From Colocasia esculenta (Eukaryota > Streptophyta > Magnoliopsida > Alismatales > Araceae), in the NCBI GenBank assembly GCA_014218235.1, contig CM024766.1, positions 68,313,207 through 68,377,206 on the forward strand: a stretch of DNA of 64,000 bases. The letters run 5' to 3'. Both the position numbers and the translations under genes were made by a program. A model generated the notes under the pieces. That model had not been told where the DNA came from. It was given only the letters and a program-made list of their open reading frames with translations, and did not search any database. Positions 1 to 11,643 of this stretch are shown here, in pieces (the first letter of the stretch is position 1; every line of letters starts with the position of its first letter).

Positions 1-2
1 GG

Positions 3-464
3 GATGGTATAGGCATGGATTTCATCATGGGATTACCTCGAACACATAACAGATATGATGCTATATGGGTAATAATCGATCGACTCATGAAGTCAGCCCA
101 TTTCCTAACCATAAAGAGTAAATGGCCAATTAATGTTCTAGTAGCCTTATATTTAAAGGAAATAGTCAGGTTGCATGGAATTCCAAAAGATATTATTTCT
201 GATCGAGTCGCAAGATTTACCTCACACTTTTGGAGGGAACTACATAACACATTGGGAACTAAGATGAAATATAGTACAACATTTCACCCACAAATTGATG
301 TGCAGACCGAAAGGGTGAATCATATTGTTGAAGACATGTGCCGTGCTTATGTTTTAGAATTTGCAAATGACTCGAATAACCATTTGCCAATTATAGATTT
401 TGCTTATAATGATAGTTATCAGTCCACAATTCAGATGTCACCATTTGAAGCATTATATGGTTAA
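3..464 (+). pseudogene. Ty3/gypsy integrase core, Tekay-like chromovirus, 5'-truncated by window edge
   Basis: Integrase catalytic core of a Ty3/gypsy retrotransposon, the enzyme that joins element cDNA to host DNA. The frame is open from the window edge. Visible motifs are the first catalytic Asp in MDFIMGLP, the second in IISDR, and the catalytic Glu in QTERVNH, followed by the family-typical AYNDSYQSTIQMSPFEALYG segment. It is followed by a decayed chromodomain-like tail, which fits a Tekay/Del-type chromovirus; the lineage is inferred from layout and motif wording. The frame stops right after the core at a TAA where family members continue with a CRSP motif, so this copy is broken. No start is assigned because the gene enters from outside the window. 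Confidence 0.85.
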
Positions 465-1050
465 CAATGTAGATCACCAATTTGTTCGATAGAATTGAAT
501 GAACCACAATTCCTTGGACCCAAAATAGTACAAGAAAAAAAAAAAAATAAGAATAGTATGGACAAGAATGAAGGCTGCTCAAGATCGATAGAAAAGCTAT
601 ACTGATCAACGAAGAGGGAAATTGGAATTCTAACAAGGAGATCATGTATTCTTGAAGGTATTGCCTAAAAGAGGAACCCGAAGATTTAGAGCTAAAGGAA
701 AATTTAGTCCGCGATATATTGGACCATTTGAAATACTAAGGGGAGTTGGAGAAATGACCTATCAATTGGCCATACCTCTCCAATTGTCCAATATACATGA
801 TATCTTTCATGTATCACTGCTATGAAAATATGTGTACAATCTGGCTCATATCATAGAATATCAAAATTTGGGTTTGCAAAGTAATCTGGCATATGAGGAG
901 AAACCAATACAAATCCTCAACCAAAGATTAAGCTCTGAAATAAGGAGGTCCCATTGCTAAAGATTAAGTGGAGCCGACGAGGATAAAAGAAGCAATATGG
1001 GAACTATAAAACGCCATCAAAGCTAAATACCCTGAACTATTTATAGGTTA
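465..1050 (+). pseudogene. Decayed integrase C-terminus and chromodomain of the same Tekay-like element
   Basis: Continuation of the integrase in broken frames. Around 640-820 the frame reads GDHVFLKV, KFSPRYIGPFEIL and SNIHDIFHVSLL, the usual GPY/F-type C-terminal module. Around 900-1045 short pieces (KPIQILNQRL, EAIWEL, AKYPELF) match the order of a chromodomain, the histone-reading module at the end of chromovirus integrases. Stops and frame changes separate the pieces, and an A-rich run near 535-547 marks one lesion. It directly follows the integrase core and precedes a polypurine-tract-like site, so the element order is normal. Assignment to the chromodomain is by position and short matches only. 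Confidence 0.65.
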
Positions 1051-1110
1051 GTACCGATTATTGTTAACTTTATACCAATTGAATTTGGAGGACCAAATTC
1101 TTTTTCTCAA

Positions 1111-2000
1111 TGGAGGAGAAAGTTTAACACCACAATTTAAGATTGGTTTTTTAGGAAATTATTAATTTCTTTAAATGTAACATACATGCTTAAGCAAACT
1201 TTAGGTATTGAACCCAAGGAAATATGTGACAACTTTGTCAAATGTCGACATCATTTTCAGTCAAGCATACCCCAACAGGGCGTCACCAGATTCTGGGAAC
1301 AAGATTGAATTGAAACCACTATAATTACTAGAAAAAATGTGCTGATTCCAAAAATGTGAATCTCGAGAACTATTGGGACATGGATGACAAGATTAACTCG
1401 ATTTATGGATTGTTGAGGCAATTTTTACTTGTTGAAATTTTATTTTGAGAAATTAAACTAAAATCACCATAAAATGTATCACTTTCTAATTAGTTTAGGT
1501 TCGAAATTTTATCTTGGTTAGACATCATTTGGATGCTAAATTGGAGGACCAATTAGACTTAGAGGAATTAAAACCTATTTACGTGACTATTTACGTAACA
1601 TTTTTCCTTATGTAATCGAGGTTATGCAAGGTACTTAATCCCAAGTTAACTTTCTATACATATTAGAATACATGTTGAAAGCAGGGAAAAACCCCTCCCA
1701 TTGTGGCTAACCCATCGAGTTTGGGAAAAAAAGAAGGCTTGCACATCGTACATGTGTAGTTCAATGTGCTTTGCATACATGCAACCCCAAAACCTATATA
1801 AACCCCTTGTTTGCTCCTACACACACTTTGGCCAGCTGCTTCTCCTTATGTTGTTGCTATTCTCACTCCTACTATTACGAAGGTCTCATTCGAGAAGAGG
1901 AAAGGCTTTCTTCTACTTCCTCAAGTAGGTTTTTACTCTTTCACTCTCACCCTGATCATGTCTTCATTGTTTGAGCATGAACACCTATTGTAAGAATCTT
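1111..2000 (+). repeat. Probable 3' LTR remnant of the Tekay-like element
   Basis: A purine run (1111-1122) follows the chromodomain remnant, where a polypurine tract is expected. The next bases, TTTAACACC, resemble a mutated TGTAACACC LTR start. A TATA-like box (TATATAA, about 1795-1802) lies inside and could be the old LTR promoter. The right boundary is not clear, and no second copy is in the window to confirm it. Confidence 0.45.
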
Positions 2001-3488
2001 CTTTCATTCCCTAGATAGTGATCCTTAAAAGTGTAAGACAACACTTAGGATCAAGAACTCTCAATTTGTTCCTTAGCAAGAAGAGGAAACCACTCAGAAT
2101 GGGTTTGAGTTGCTGAAACCAGTCGACCGAACCCTGGGAGCTGGTCGACCAATTCCCCCACCCATATGGCGCTGGCCACTCTGTAAGAAATGGCCAACCG
2201 ATTATCATAACTCGATCGATCGATTATAGTTGAACGGTTGACCAATTTTACCTGGTAAATAGAACATTTTTCATGACTAAGGTTTATTTGTTGCTCTGTG
2301 AGATTTGGTCGACCGCAACAGATGCCGCATCGTCGATTAGGGGCGAATTGATTTTTTTTCCTAATCCACTCTGATTTGGGAGAATCAGACTGATTGAGAT
2401 GGGGTTCGTTGGGAATTGGTGCAATTCTCATGCGAATTGAGAGAATCGAGATTCCCATAATTCGATCCCATTCTCTCCACCACAACAAACCCGGGAAGGC
2501 AAAGCTTTGTGATGTTCGGTCGACTAAAACATAGAGTTTATCGACACCTTATTTGGTCGTCCAAAGCCTTTGTTCTGGTCAACCAACTCTGTTACGAACC
2601 TTGCAACTTAGACTTATTCAATCTACCCAATCTACCTTGTCTTTAAAACTACTCAACCTTCTCTCTAGGTCAACTTCCTTACTAACCAAGTTTTATTTTG
2701 GACAATCTTTGTAATGACCACACTTACTTAAATTAATTTTTCTAAACACTTAATGCTTATCCATGTTACATTCCATAAAATTATAGTTTCAAAATGATTC
2801 ATTCTTAATGAAACTCCACTATTTGTAATGACTGCCCAAGAACGTTAATCGAATGTTTGACACGAATCGAAATGAGATGATGTATTTTTGGGTCTTCAAA
2901 TTCTCTTGGATTAATGCATGTGCAAATGGGGCTGATCCAGTCCCAAGAGGAGCACCCGAATTTGTTTACTATCTATGCAGAGCGATAATGGATCTACTGG
3001 GTGTTTAGTAAGACAACATTATATGGTAGATTAGTCGACATTTCCATGAATAATGATATGACTTGAATATGTTGTGGTTTTCTTGATGAATGGTGCAAGG
3101 CAGCTCTTTTTGAGTACTTTAGTTAAATCAATACTTTCTTGTGGTTATTGTATGTATGTCTCTACGCTCTTAATGCACTTGTTACAAATTCTTTTGACGT
3201 ATGGTGGACATGGTTATTTTGTTCCTCTCTTGCTATCATCAGTTTCTTTTATTTCCTTACAAGTACAGGGTGAATCCTACTGGGCATGACTGCTCATTCA
3301 CTCTTACTCCCTTTCAGGTGATCATAAAGAGACAAGCACTAAGGAAGGACGTGTGCTGAATGCCGTTGCATTTAAACAAACTTGGTAGTTCCCTTTTGGC
3401 AGGACATTTTTTTTAATTGTGAATATACATACAAGGTTGTATTTTCTAGTTGAATTACTATCACTTTTCAGTAAATCTCGATTTTCTA
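2001..3488. other. Intergenic, no gene recognised
   Basis: No credible coding region. 2120-2560 is enriched in GGTCGACC/GTCGACCG palindromes, similar in style to the GTCGAC motifs of the Sirevirus pieces elsewhere in the window. The rest is AT-rich and may be old LTR sequence. Confidence 0.4.
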
Positions 3489-3848
3489 GGATGTGACACT
3501 AATGCTCAACCTAACTCTCGCCTCTTTATGACCCAAAATACGTTGTCTGAGTGTGCTTCCATAAAACAAGAGCTTAGCAACTTGAGATGGTAGATCAATC
3601 CAAACTTATTTGATGCATGTCTCCTCAACCTCTATGGTCTCTATGTTCCATCTCCTTCTGAGCTTCCCATCTATCGCAAGGACAATGAAACCATAAATCC
3701 ATATACTCATCTCAAAGAGTTCATCTATGAGTCTGTGCGCTACCAATACAACCAACGTCTTATGGCATATCTCTTTAGGAGGTCGCTGTATGGTTTGACT
3801 CTAGATTGGTTTTATTCCCTATCTCCTAACAGTTGGCCCACAACAGCA
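3489..3848 (+). pseudogene. Tat/Ogre-type gag fragment
   Basis: A fragment of the gag (capsid-like) protein of a Tat-type Ty3/gypsy element. The frame reads YVPSPSELPIYRKDNE, then PYTHLKEFIYESVRYQ and RLMAYLFRRSLYGLTLDWFYS. This is collinear with the TatB gag at 52627-53064 (WVPSPSELPNYRKYNG, IHIKDFIYESAPYQ, CLMAYLFRRSLDGPALDWFYS). An in-frame stop lies upstream near the asn-leu-arg-trp stretch. No LTR of this element is adjacent; on its right it abuts a run of 14 G and a Sirevirus LTR. A diverged copy in the opposite orientation lies at 8440-8945. Confidence 0.8.
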
Positions 3849-3868
3849 AGGACTAAACTCTTAGGCAC

Positions 3869-3882
3869 GGGGGGGGGGGGGG
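3869..3882. repeat. Poly-G run (14 G)
   Basis: Fourteen consecutive G at the end of the Sirevirus LTR, equivalent to the C run that ends the plus-strand LTR near 16860. Confidence 0.9.
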
Positions 3883-5009
3883 TGTGAATAGGTAGATACA
3901 GAAATCTAAAAACTCAATTATCCAATTGAAACTTTGGTTAGTGAATAAAATCATGTGTAATGAAAGTTAAATGAGCGGAAGCAATCACACATAATGAACA
4001 CAATGATTTATCTTAGTTCATTCCTTCTAAATGGAAGTCCTACGTCCAATCCCCAAGTAAATCTTAGGATTCACTAACTGGAGTGCAATCCCTCCAAGGA
4101 TATACAACACCCAGCCCCTATTGGTCTTCTTCTTTTTTCTGGGTAAGAAGACAACTCACTTCTTTTACAGATTCAGAAGTAAACCTACTGGAACAAACCC
4201 CAGTGTGGTTCTTCCCTTAACACAAGGGGATCACTGAGTATATTCCCTTAGCTAGACACAACCCTAAGCACTTTTGATGGTCCTCTCTTCACACAAGAAG
4301 AGGAATACCCTTGCTCTTCTTTAGAGAAGAAAGAGCAAGATGTCAAGATCAAGTTATGAAAAAAATAACTTGGTTTCCTTGATCTCTGATGGCAACCTGA
4401 GAGCTACAAAGAATAGAAAGGAAGCTCAATCTCTCTGGCTATAAAACTCTCTCAGATTTACAATGTCACACAGAGAGAGGGAAGAAGTGAAGACTTGAAT
4501 GCAGAACACTTGAATAGATTGCCTGATGCTTTGTTGTGTGTATGTTCCCTATATTTCATCTTCAAAGCCTGTTTCTTTTTATGGAGCTACTGAAGAAGAG
4601 GACCATTGAAAGATAGCATTGGAGCTTCTTCTTATTCTTCTGCTATCCTTCTCTTGAGTCTAATGGATGTCTTCTAGTGTCTACTGGCTCCTTAGAATAG
4701 AGGAGAGTTTTCCACCTGGTGTATGTTTCCTAGGGCACTAGTAATAGGTCCAAAGTTGTGTATATGTACCGTAGATCTGCATACAATAAATGCATGGAAA
4801 AGAATGTTAAACCAGAGAAGTCTTATGTCAGTTACCCCATACCTTCTTATGTAGAAGTCCATATTTCCAGTTGAGTAGGTCATGTTGTGTGCTTTAAGTC
4901 CTCATTTTTTGTTGACACATTTCTTACCTACCCTGATAAGATAGAAAGCACACAACATGACTAACTTAAATATTTGAAGGATATTTGAATTTTTATTGGG
5001 TGCCAAAGA

Positions 5010-5490
5010 CATTTTGTTCATTAATCGATGCAGACAAGAGTAAGTTATCAGTAATCGATGCACAATATAAGTGAAAGACATTTTGTTCACCAATTGATGT
5101 GTCTAAAATCATAAAAACACCAATCAATATGTAAACAACATCAATCAAAATGATATTAAAGATATTTAGTCACCAATCGATAGAATATAGTATTTATAAC
5201 ACCAATCAGAAGAATATAGCTTATGTATTCACCAATCAAAACATTCATAACATCAATCAGAATTAATCTGGCCATTTGTTCATCAATCGGAATGTTTAAA
5301 CACCAATCAGAAGGAAACAATGCAAACCTTCACCAATTGAAGTCTAAATTTGACTTGTGACTAAAAACCTTTAGCAGTCGAAGTCTAACTTCGACTTGTA
5401 ACCAGAAACCTTCAGCAATCAAAGTTTAACTTCAACTTGTGAGCAGAAACCTTCACCAGTCGAAGTCTGACTTCGACTTATGACTAGTTG
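5010..5490. repeat. Short tandem repeats inside the Sirevirus LTR
   Basis: Two arrays. 5030-5330 holds about ten diverged copies of a CACCAATCGA/CATCAATCAG-like unit at irregular spacing. 5330-5490 holds about four copies of a roughly 47-base unit containing an inverted pair, AGTCGAAGTCT...ACTTCGACTT. The second unit is self-complementary and could form hairpins. Confidence 0.7.
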
Positions 5491-5633
5491 AAGATCAAAT
5501 CTTTATTACAATAAATAGTTTCATGATAATTATGAGAGAGAAAATATTATTAAATATATTTATGAGATTTATGATAAACATGAGTTTTTGTTATCACCAA
5601 AACAAAGGGATACAATATAAGAGTGGTTCAACA

Positions 5634-5646
5634 ATCTCCACTTTTT
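5634..5646 (-). promoter_or_regulatory. Polypurine tract of the Sirevirus
   Basis: On the minus strand the sequence reads ACTAAAAAAGTGGAGAT followed by the LTR start TGTTGAACC. This matches the tract plus LTR start of the second Sirevirus at 57453-57466 and marks the plus-strand priming site. Two further C-rich, tract-like sites lie at about 5750 and 5840. Confidence 0.7.
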
Positions 5647-5989
5647 TAGTGATGACAAAACTCATGTAAATTTTCTTAAATTAAGATATTCAAAACTAGC
5701 ATTAAATAAAAAATCAAGCATTAAATAGAAATTTCAGAGATAAAACATTCTTCCCCCTTTTGTCAATAACCAAAAAAGAAAGTTCTTACCCTTGACTTTT
5801 TACTCTTTTTAGTTTGCATAGACTTCTTACTATTGTCATTCTCCCCCTTTTTTAATAACAAAATTTCATACCATTGAGTGAAAGTGGTTCAACAATTTAT
5901 ATTTGGATGCTTTTCTCCACCTTTGAAGCTTAAGATCTAACTGACTCCCCTTGAATGTGATGCTCCACCTCTGTATATGGCTCCCCCAG

Positions 5990-6200
5990 AAATTTTGCTT
6001 ATCAAATCTTCCATGTTCTCCTTGTCAATCGACCGATTTATTATCATCTGTCGACATTTGAACCTTATGTGTCGACTTGCCCTCCATGTGTGTCAACCTG
6101 TGCACTTTAGCTGTCGACTTGTGGACCATCTGTGTCGACTTATTTCCTTTGTTTTTCGACACATCCTCCATGTGTGTCGACATGCAAACAAAAATTCGAC
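5990..6200. repeat. TGTGTCGAC-rich noncoding repeat block
   Basis: At least six copies of (TG)TGTCGAC or GTCGACTTG lie between 6048 and 6185. The same motif is repeated in the LTR of the second Sirevirus (57133-57340). It lies between gag remnants and the 3' LTR, where Sireviruses carry noncoding sequence. Confidence 0.7.
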
Positions 6201-6214
6201 TTATGCATTTTAAC

Positions 6215-8160
6215 TATTGACTTCTTCATGTCTGATTACCACGTTTTGGTGCTTGCTCTTTTTGTTAATTGTGATATCCATTCATTGTTGTTGTTTGTCA
6301 TGTCTTCAAGAGAGTTTCCCTGTATTGGTTTTACAAAAAAAAATGCAATAAATTTATTAGTAGCATTGTAATTGATTAAACCCTCTTTAGATTTTGAGTT
6401 AGGTGAAGAGCCAGTAGTCACCAATGCCTTGAGCATCCTTTGACCATGATGCTCTAAGGATACCTTGCAAATAAATCAATCAGAAATAGGTATCCAAATT
6501 CTTTTGAGTCCTTGATGGTTAGATACATAAAAATAATCTTTTGGAATCCATACTAAGTGCCTAGTGGTACAGCTATTTACTGTGTGGCCTAATTTGTTAC
6601 AATGAGAGCAAAAATGGATATAATTTATTTTAGAGACCCAAATGTTTCTGTGATGTTTTCTTAAAACATGTTTTTCAGAAGCCTTCTTCTTCTAATGCAC
6701 ATCATTTTTTGTTTCTTTCACAAATTTTAGCACTGGATATTTATCTATATATTTGACTTGTTTTTATTTTTCAAGACGTTTATATCCAAGACCCTATTTA
6801 TTGTTCTCAATTTTAGAACCTTTTAAACAAAGGGCAAGGGATGTTTTTCCTTTTGTTAATTTTCTAACTGATTCTTTCAAATAAACATTTTCTTTAGTTA
6901 GAATTTTTAATTTTTCTTCCAAACCTAATATTTTATTGTTCTTGTTCTTTAAGTCCTCACACAAAAGATCATTATTATGTTTGGTTTCTTTTAGCTGAGT
7001 TTTCAATTGTTTCATTTCGGATTTAAGATGAGAATTGGTATTCTCTAGACAAGCAACATTATTTCTTAGAACTTTTAATTCTTTTACAACTACTGTGTTT
7101 TTGGTAAACTTAATTAAATATATCTTCTAAATTTTTTAATTCTAAATTTGAATCAGTGCAAGAGTTGAGAGATGAGTCAGCTTGTACCTCATCTAGTCTT
7201 GCCATGATGGATAGATTCACTTGCTCTTTTTTCGAATTTGAATTTGAAGCATCAGTGGGTGAGACTTCTTCATTGTCCCATGCAGCTGCCATAGTTTTTC
7301 TCTTAAATTCTTTTTCTTTTCACCTTTTCTCTGCTTCTTCTTGGAATTTTCTAGTTGACCAATTTTCTTAATCCTTGGATAGTTAGGTCTTAGATGTCTG
7401 GGCTGCTTGCATTCATAGCAAGTGAGTTCTTTTTTCTTTTTCTCTTTCTTTCGTATCCTTCTTGATCCATTATTCTCCTTCTTTAGAATCTTCTGAAGCT
7501 TTGACAGAACTTCATCTACATCACTGTCTTCAGAATTTACATTTTTTGAACTTGAAGAGGAAGAAGTGGAAATGAGTAGCTAAAACTTTGAAAGCATTAG
7601 TAATTCTTTTCTTAGATGAGCTTTCAGATAATCTTTCCATGTTAATTTCTTGTGCTATCAATGAACCTATACGTTTTTCAACTTCTATGGTTGTTAAGTC
7701 ATCAGCTTCTTCAATCATAGTTACTTTGGGAGTCCATTGATTTGAAAGAGATCTTAATATTTTTCTAATTAAATCTCCTTGGGAAAAAGTTTTTCCTAAT
7801 GATGCTAAGCCATTAGTTATATCTATAAATCTTGTCTACGTTTGTGTTATACTTTCATCACTTAACATTATAAATTGTTCATATTTAGCTACAAGAATAT
7901 CTATTCTAGTTTCTTTAACTTTATCGATTCCTTAATAAGTTATTCTTAATGTATACCATATTTCTTTCGCGGTTTTGCATGTAGAAACTCTAGTAAATTC
8001 CCTTTTAGATAGAACATAACATAGGTAGTTTTTAGCCTTATAACTTAATGAGATGTTTCTTTTATCTGCTAGAGGCAATTCAGATGAGGTTGTAGCAAGG
8101 GGTAGTTTGTCACCTTCTTGAATTACCTGCCACAGATCAAAGTCTGTGCCTTTGATGAAA
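6215..8160 (-). pseudogene. Sirevirus gag with zinc knuckles, decayed
   Basis: Minus-strand gag of a Ty1/copia Sirevirus, the RNA-packaging structural protein. Reading from 8160 downward: a gag core with TDFDLWQVIQEGDKL, KAKNYLCYVLSKREF, TCKTAKEIWYTL and a later EEADDLTTIEVEKRIGSLIAQE; a zinc knuckle near 7410 (CYECKQPRHLRPNY) whose last Cys is now Tyr; an acidic segment starting AAAWDNEEVSP; a coiled coil at 6794-7015 (ETKHNND...KLKILTKENVYLKESVRK); and a second knuckle near 6590 (CSHCNKLGHTVNSC) that is intact. Stops and frameshifts separate the parts. No protease, integrase or RT follows; the LTR comes next, so most of pol has been deleted. Confidence 0.8.
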
Positions 8161-8247
8161 CACTCCTCTGAAATCGATGTTTAATGACGTAGTCATTGTT
8201 TAAGTGAAGTCGATGTAGTAACAAAACAGTAATCGTTGTGAACTTTC
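8152..8247. repeat. Left arm of a long-spaced inverted repeat
   Basis: The stretch from CGATGTTTAATGACGTAG to ACAGTAATCGTTGTG is the reverse complement of 10246-10331 with only a few differences. The spacer is about 2 kb. The arm overlaps the presumed 5' end of the Sirevirus gag. Confidence 0.8.
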
Positions 8248-8439
8248 AATATTAGTCGATGTAAACTTAGGCAAATCATTTGCAATGAACTTCAAATAAA
8301 GATGAGTATACGTAACTTACTGACTTTGTTCTATTTGATACCTATTGTCAAGCTTCAGAGAATAGTGTTAGTCAATAATTTCCAGGGTTTTGTTAATCAC
8401 CAAAAATATGTAAAATATATAAATATTTATATGGAGATG

Positions 8440-8945
8440 GACTGATCATCACATAAGACATTGGTCGTGTTGGTAGCGCGTGGAGACATAGATGAACTCC
8501 TTGAGATGAGTAGATGGATTTCTAGTTCCATTGTACTTGAGATGGATAGGAAGCTGAAAAGGAGATGGAACATGGAGACCGTGGAGGTTAGGAAGTAATG
8601 CATCAAAGGAGTTTGGATTGATCTACTTTCTCAAGTCCCAAAGCTCTCATTTGATGGAAGCTCACTAAGATAAGGCATCTTGGTGGTAAAGAGGTGAGAG
8701 TTAGCTTGAGCATTAGAGTGCAGTCGAGGATAATTTTGATTGGAATGAAGGTGGTGGATTGGATATGAAGACATGGACTGAGAGGAAGGATAGCCCAACT
8801 CGATAGTGGGAGATGAGTGGGTCTAGTAGTTCTTGGGCCAACAGAGTTATAAGAAGGTGGGTGTTGATGACTCTTGGACATTATGAGTAGTTGTTGGGCC
8901 TGTTGGGGGCTCATCTGTGAGAGGAGGCACGCCAATTCAGCTGCC
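8440..8945 (-). pseudogene. Tat/Ogre-type gag fragment, minus strand
   Basis: Minus-strand piece related to Tat gag. Its N-terminal part reads ACLLSQMSPQQAQQLLIM, resembling the AQLMRLIPQLDQSQIQDLM stretch of TatB gag. Bases 8470-8640 are the diverged reverse complement of the gag fragment at 3595-3760. Stops follow KVDQSKLL. It is cut on the right by a CACTA-like terminus at 8982. Its own LTRs are not visible. Confidence 0.65.
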
Positions 8946-8981
8946 TAACTAGGGGAAGGTGTGGCAGGGTGAGAAGAGTGG

Positions 8982-9340
8982 CACTACAACAAAAAGGACC
9001 TATAGTTTCAGGTAATAACTGTAGGTATATGCCCAAAATCCGAAGGTAAAACCCTTTACCTACGGAAAGAGCCACGGTTTGAATCAGACACGTATGCTCG
9101 CGTGAGTAAAGTCTATACCCACGTAAAAGTAATCGTAATTATACATTGGGTTATGCCTACAAATAACAAATGTAGGTATAAGCTATCAAAAGCATAGGTA
9201 TAGCACTCCAATAACAACATATTACAATACATATATTGATGGTTCATAACCGTAGTAATAGCTTTTTGAGATGATGATAAATAAACGTAGGTATAAATAT
9301 TACAATACATGGCATCCTATACCTATGGTTTAAGGTATTG
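8982..9340 (+). mobile_element. CACTA-like transposon terminus
   Basis: CACTACAACAAAAA at 8982 has the form of a CACTA (En/Spm) terminal inverted repeat. It is followed by repeated subterminal GTAGGTATA/CCTACGG-like motifs (9010-9330) in both orientations, as transposase-binding regions of this superfamily usually are. No right terminus ending in TTGTTGTAGTG was found in the window and no transposase is recognisable, so this is a truncated or non-autonomous copy. Confidence 0.55.
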
Positions 9341-10245
9341 TATGTAATGATGTTTAGTCATGACCATTTAAAAACCAAAGGTGTACATTTTTTTATTTTA
9401 CAAATATAACTATTCATACTTATCCATACCTGATCATACGTGTCCATACCTAGATCATATGTAAACATGCATAATTTATTCTACAAACATGCATGCTATA
9501 CGCATACATATATAATATTAGATGTAATACATCTACATCCACATAACTAAAATAAAATTCAAATCCACATATCCACTCATCTACATCACATAAGCAAAAT
9601 AACATTCACATCCACATGTCCACTCAAATATCCACATAAATATCCACTCTCATATGCATGCATGTCCACACTTACATCCATGCATGTACACTCATATTAA
9701 CATTCACATATATAAGACAAAACATTCAAAATATGCTACGCATATTGGAAACAAACAAATACTTGTTGAAAAATATCCACCTTTTGTTTAAACAGTTCAA
9801 ACATCGATCAATGTTAGGGATGAAACAATCATGACATATGTTAGGAAGAAGAAAATGGCAATCTAAATGAAGAACTTGGAGTTTTCCTTCATTCTTGTAG
9901 TAGTCACAAATCTGCAAAGCAAAATTTCTAGTTAGATGAGTGGGGCAAATAAAGATAACTGAGCATACTAACTCCCACACAACTTTGCGTTCACTGCAAT
10001 GGACTATTGATCGGTATCTCCGAGAAACGCACCTTGCTATACATTGAGACAGCCAGTAGATCGGTAAGTTTTGGATTAACACGATACCAAGTCTGGTAAG
10101 AGTGGCTGTTAAACATGCCAAGCACAAAACAACCGCATGACAGAAGTGTTCGTTTGCCCAATTTGTACTCCAACTATTTGTTGGATGCTAGTAGGCATAA
10201 AATATGGTTAAAGTTTATTAATAAATTAGAAGAAGGCTTATCAAC
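9341..10245. other. AT-rich stretch without recognised gene
   Basis: Probably interior of the CACTA-like element. 9530-9700 contains many ATCCACAT/TCCACTCA microrepeats. A minus-strand open frame at 9726-10127 has no recognisable domain and is not called a gene. Confidence 0.4.
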
Positions 10246-10331
10246 CACAACGATTACTGTTTTGTTACTACATCAACTTCACTTAAACAATGACTACGTC
10301 ATTAAAACATCGACTTCACTTACATGATCAA
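10246..10331. repeat. Right arm of the long-spaced inverted repeat
   Basis: Reverse-complement partner of 8152-8247: CACAACGATTACTGTTTTG through GACTACGTCATTAAAACATCG, then a shared ATCAAAG edge. Confidence 0.8.
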
Positions 10332-11643
10332 AGACTATGATTTTAGAGAGGAAAGGCTGCTCTACTGATCCAGAGGTCTTCTTCAAAGTTCTTCCTCGTG
10401 TCCTCTTCTACAACATCCAACAAGAAGCACTACAAATCAAGCTTGGGATCTCCACTTCTCATTTTTTTTTTATTTTCCATAGTTTATGCGTATGCATGAA
10501 AATATGTAAGTCTTCTCTTCTATTCTTCGTCTCAATTCTTCTTCATACATCTATGCATCCACATTTTAGCCCAAAGAGGGGTTTAAAAACATTACCCAAT
10601 GGGTTCTGCCTCATGTTATTCATGATTATTCTTTTAAAGGGATAGTTTACTACACATGTTTTTTAATGGGTTTCTTTTCTTTCTCTTTGTTTTGTGAGTC
10701 TTTTGTAGGTCTTAAGGAAGCACTAAATGCGAGGCCCTTGCCTTCTGGCCAGACAGATGACAAGGAAGGAAGGATCAACATCTCCTACATTCATAGGCAT
10801 AATGCGAAATGAGGGAGAGCCCCCTCTTTCAAGAGAAGACATATCTAGCAGTTGCATCTTCATCTAGTGAGTCTTCTCTCCCTTTTCTTCATTTTCTAGG
10901 GTACTTAGCTATAGTATTGCATGATATTCTCTTAGGCAATTATCCTAGTGGTAATTACGGTCTTATTTTCCATATTTTCATTCTATCCATGTGTCATCAT
11001 GCTTATTTTTTAAATTAAGGATAATTTCTATGCTTACACCTTTTTGATGATTACGGTGGGACTCTTTTATGACTATCGTATTGAATGCTTCCTACCTACC
11101 TATTGTGGGTGTAATGTCCAATTTTATGGCTTAGAATCTAGTTTTTTCATTTAATTCCCTACAATTTCAGGCTCTATCAGATAAGGCGACAGAGGGAGGT
11201 GCCACGTCTCAACGCCGCGACATTACAATATGTCATGTTTTAAGTACGTGGGTAATTTTGGCACTGCTATGTTTTTAGCCTATTTTTAGGGTCCCAGAGT
11301 CATCACTTAGTCTGATATGTGTATGCTCCTCTGAGTGCCATAACTGTATTTCACCCACTATTTTTAACATATAGGCTCATTCTCAGCATTGTTGGTCAGG
11401 CAATTTGAGAAGCGATACATTCTGCAGCTGCATTGACTGTGCGGTTGCTTTGCATGTCGTGTTCTATTCTAGAGGATAGGGTGTTGTATTACTGTTTGTT
11501 AATCTTAGTCTAGAAATCGCATGCACTCCAGTGCACATTATGTATATTTACCATGTTTAGCTTCTAGATCCTACCTCAACATGGTTTCTCTCTCAGCTGT
11601 GTATTCCTCATTGTCGACAAGGGGCCTCGTTCGAGGACGTCCT
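10332..11643. other. Unassigned sequence, possible decayed LTR
   Basis: No recognisable gene; small open frames at 10337-10645 and 10809-11018 show no domain. A 118-base segment, 11110-11227, begins TGTAATGTCC and ends GACATTACA, the inverted ends expected of an LTR, but its flanks (GTGGG and ATATG) do not match, so it is at most a fragment. Confidence 0.35.

Larger units (their letters stand above)
3866..5633 (-). repeat. Sirevirus (Ty1/copia) LTR, minus orientation
   Basis: Read on the minus strand it starts TGTTGAACC at 5633, just after a polypurine tract (5634-5646), and ends near the run of G at 3869-3882 (CTATTCACACCCC on its own strand). The end segment 3884-4090 is collinear with the Sirevirus LTR end at about 16660-16875: both read GGA-TGGACGTAGG, ATTGTGTTC, CTAACCAAAGTTT and then a C run. 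The exact left end is uncertain. It contains internal tandem repeats (5010-5490). Confidence 0.75.

Noticed and set aside
5010..5490. CRISPR-like regular repeats
   Set aside because: Units are degenerate and unequally spaced, inside a plant retrotransposon LTR; no cas genes; eukaryotic context.
9726..10127. Minus-strand 133-codon frame
   Set aside because: No domain or homologue recognised; lies in a CACTA-like interior; Cys-rich by composition only.
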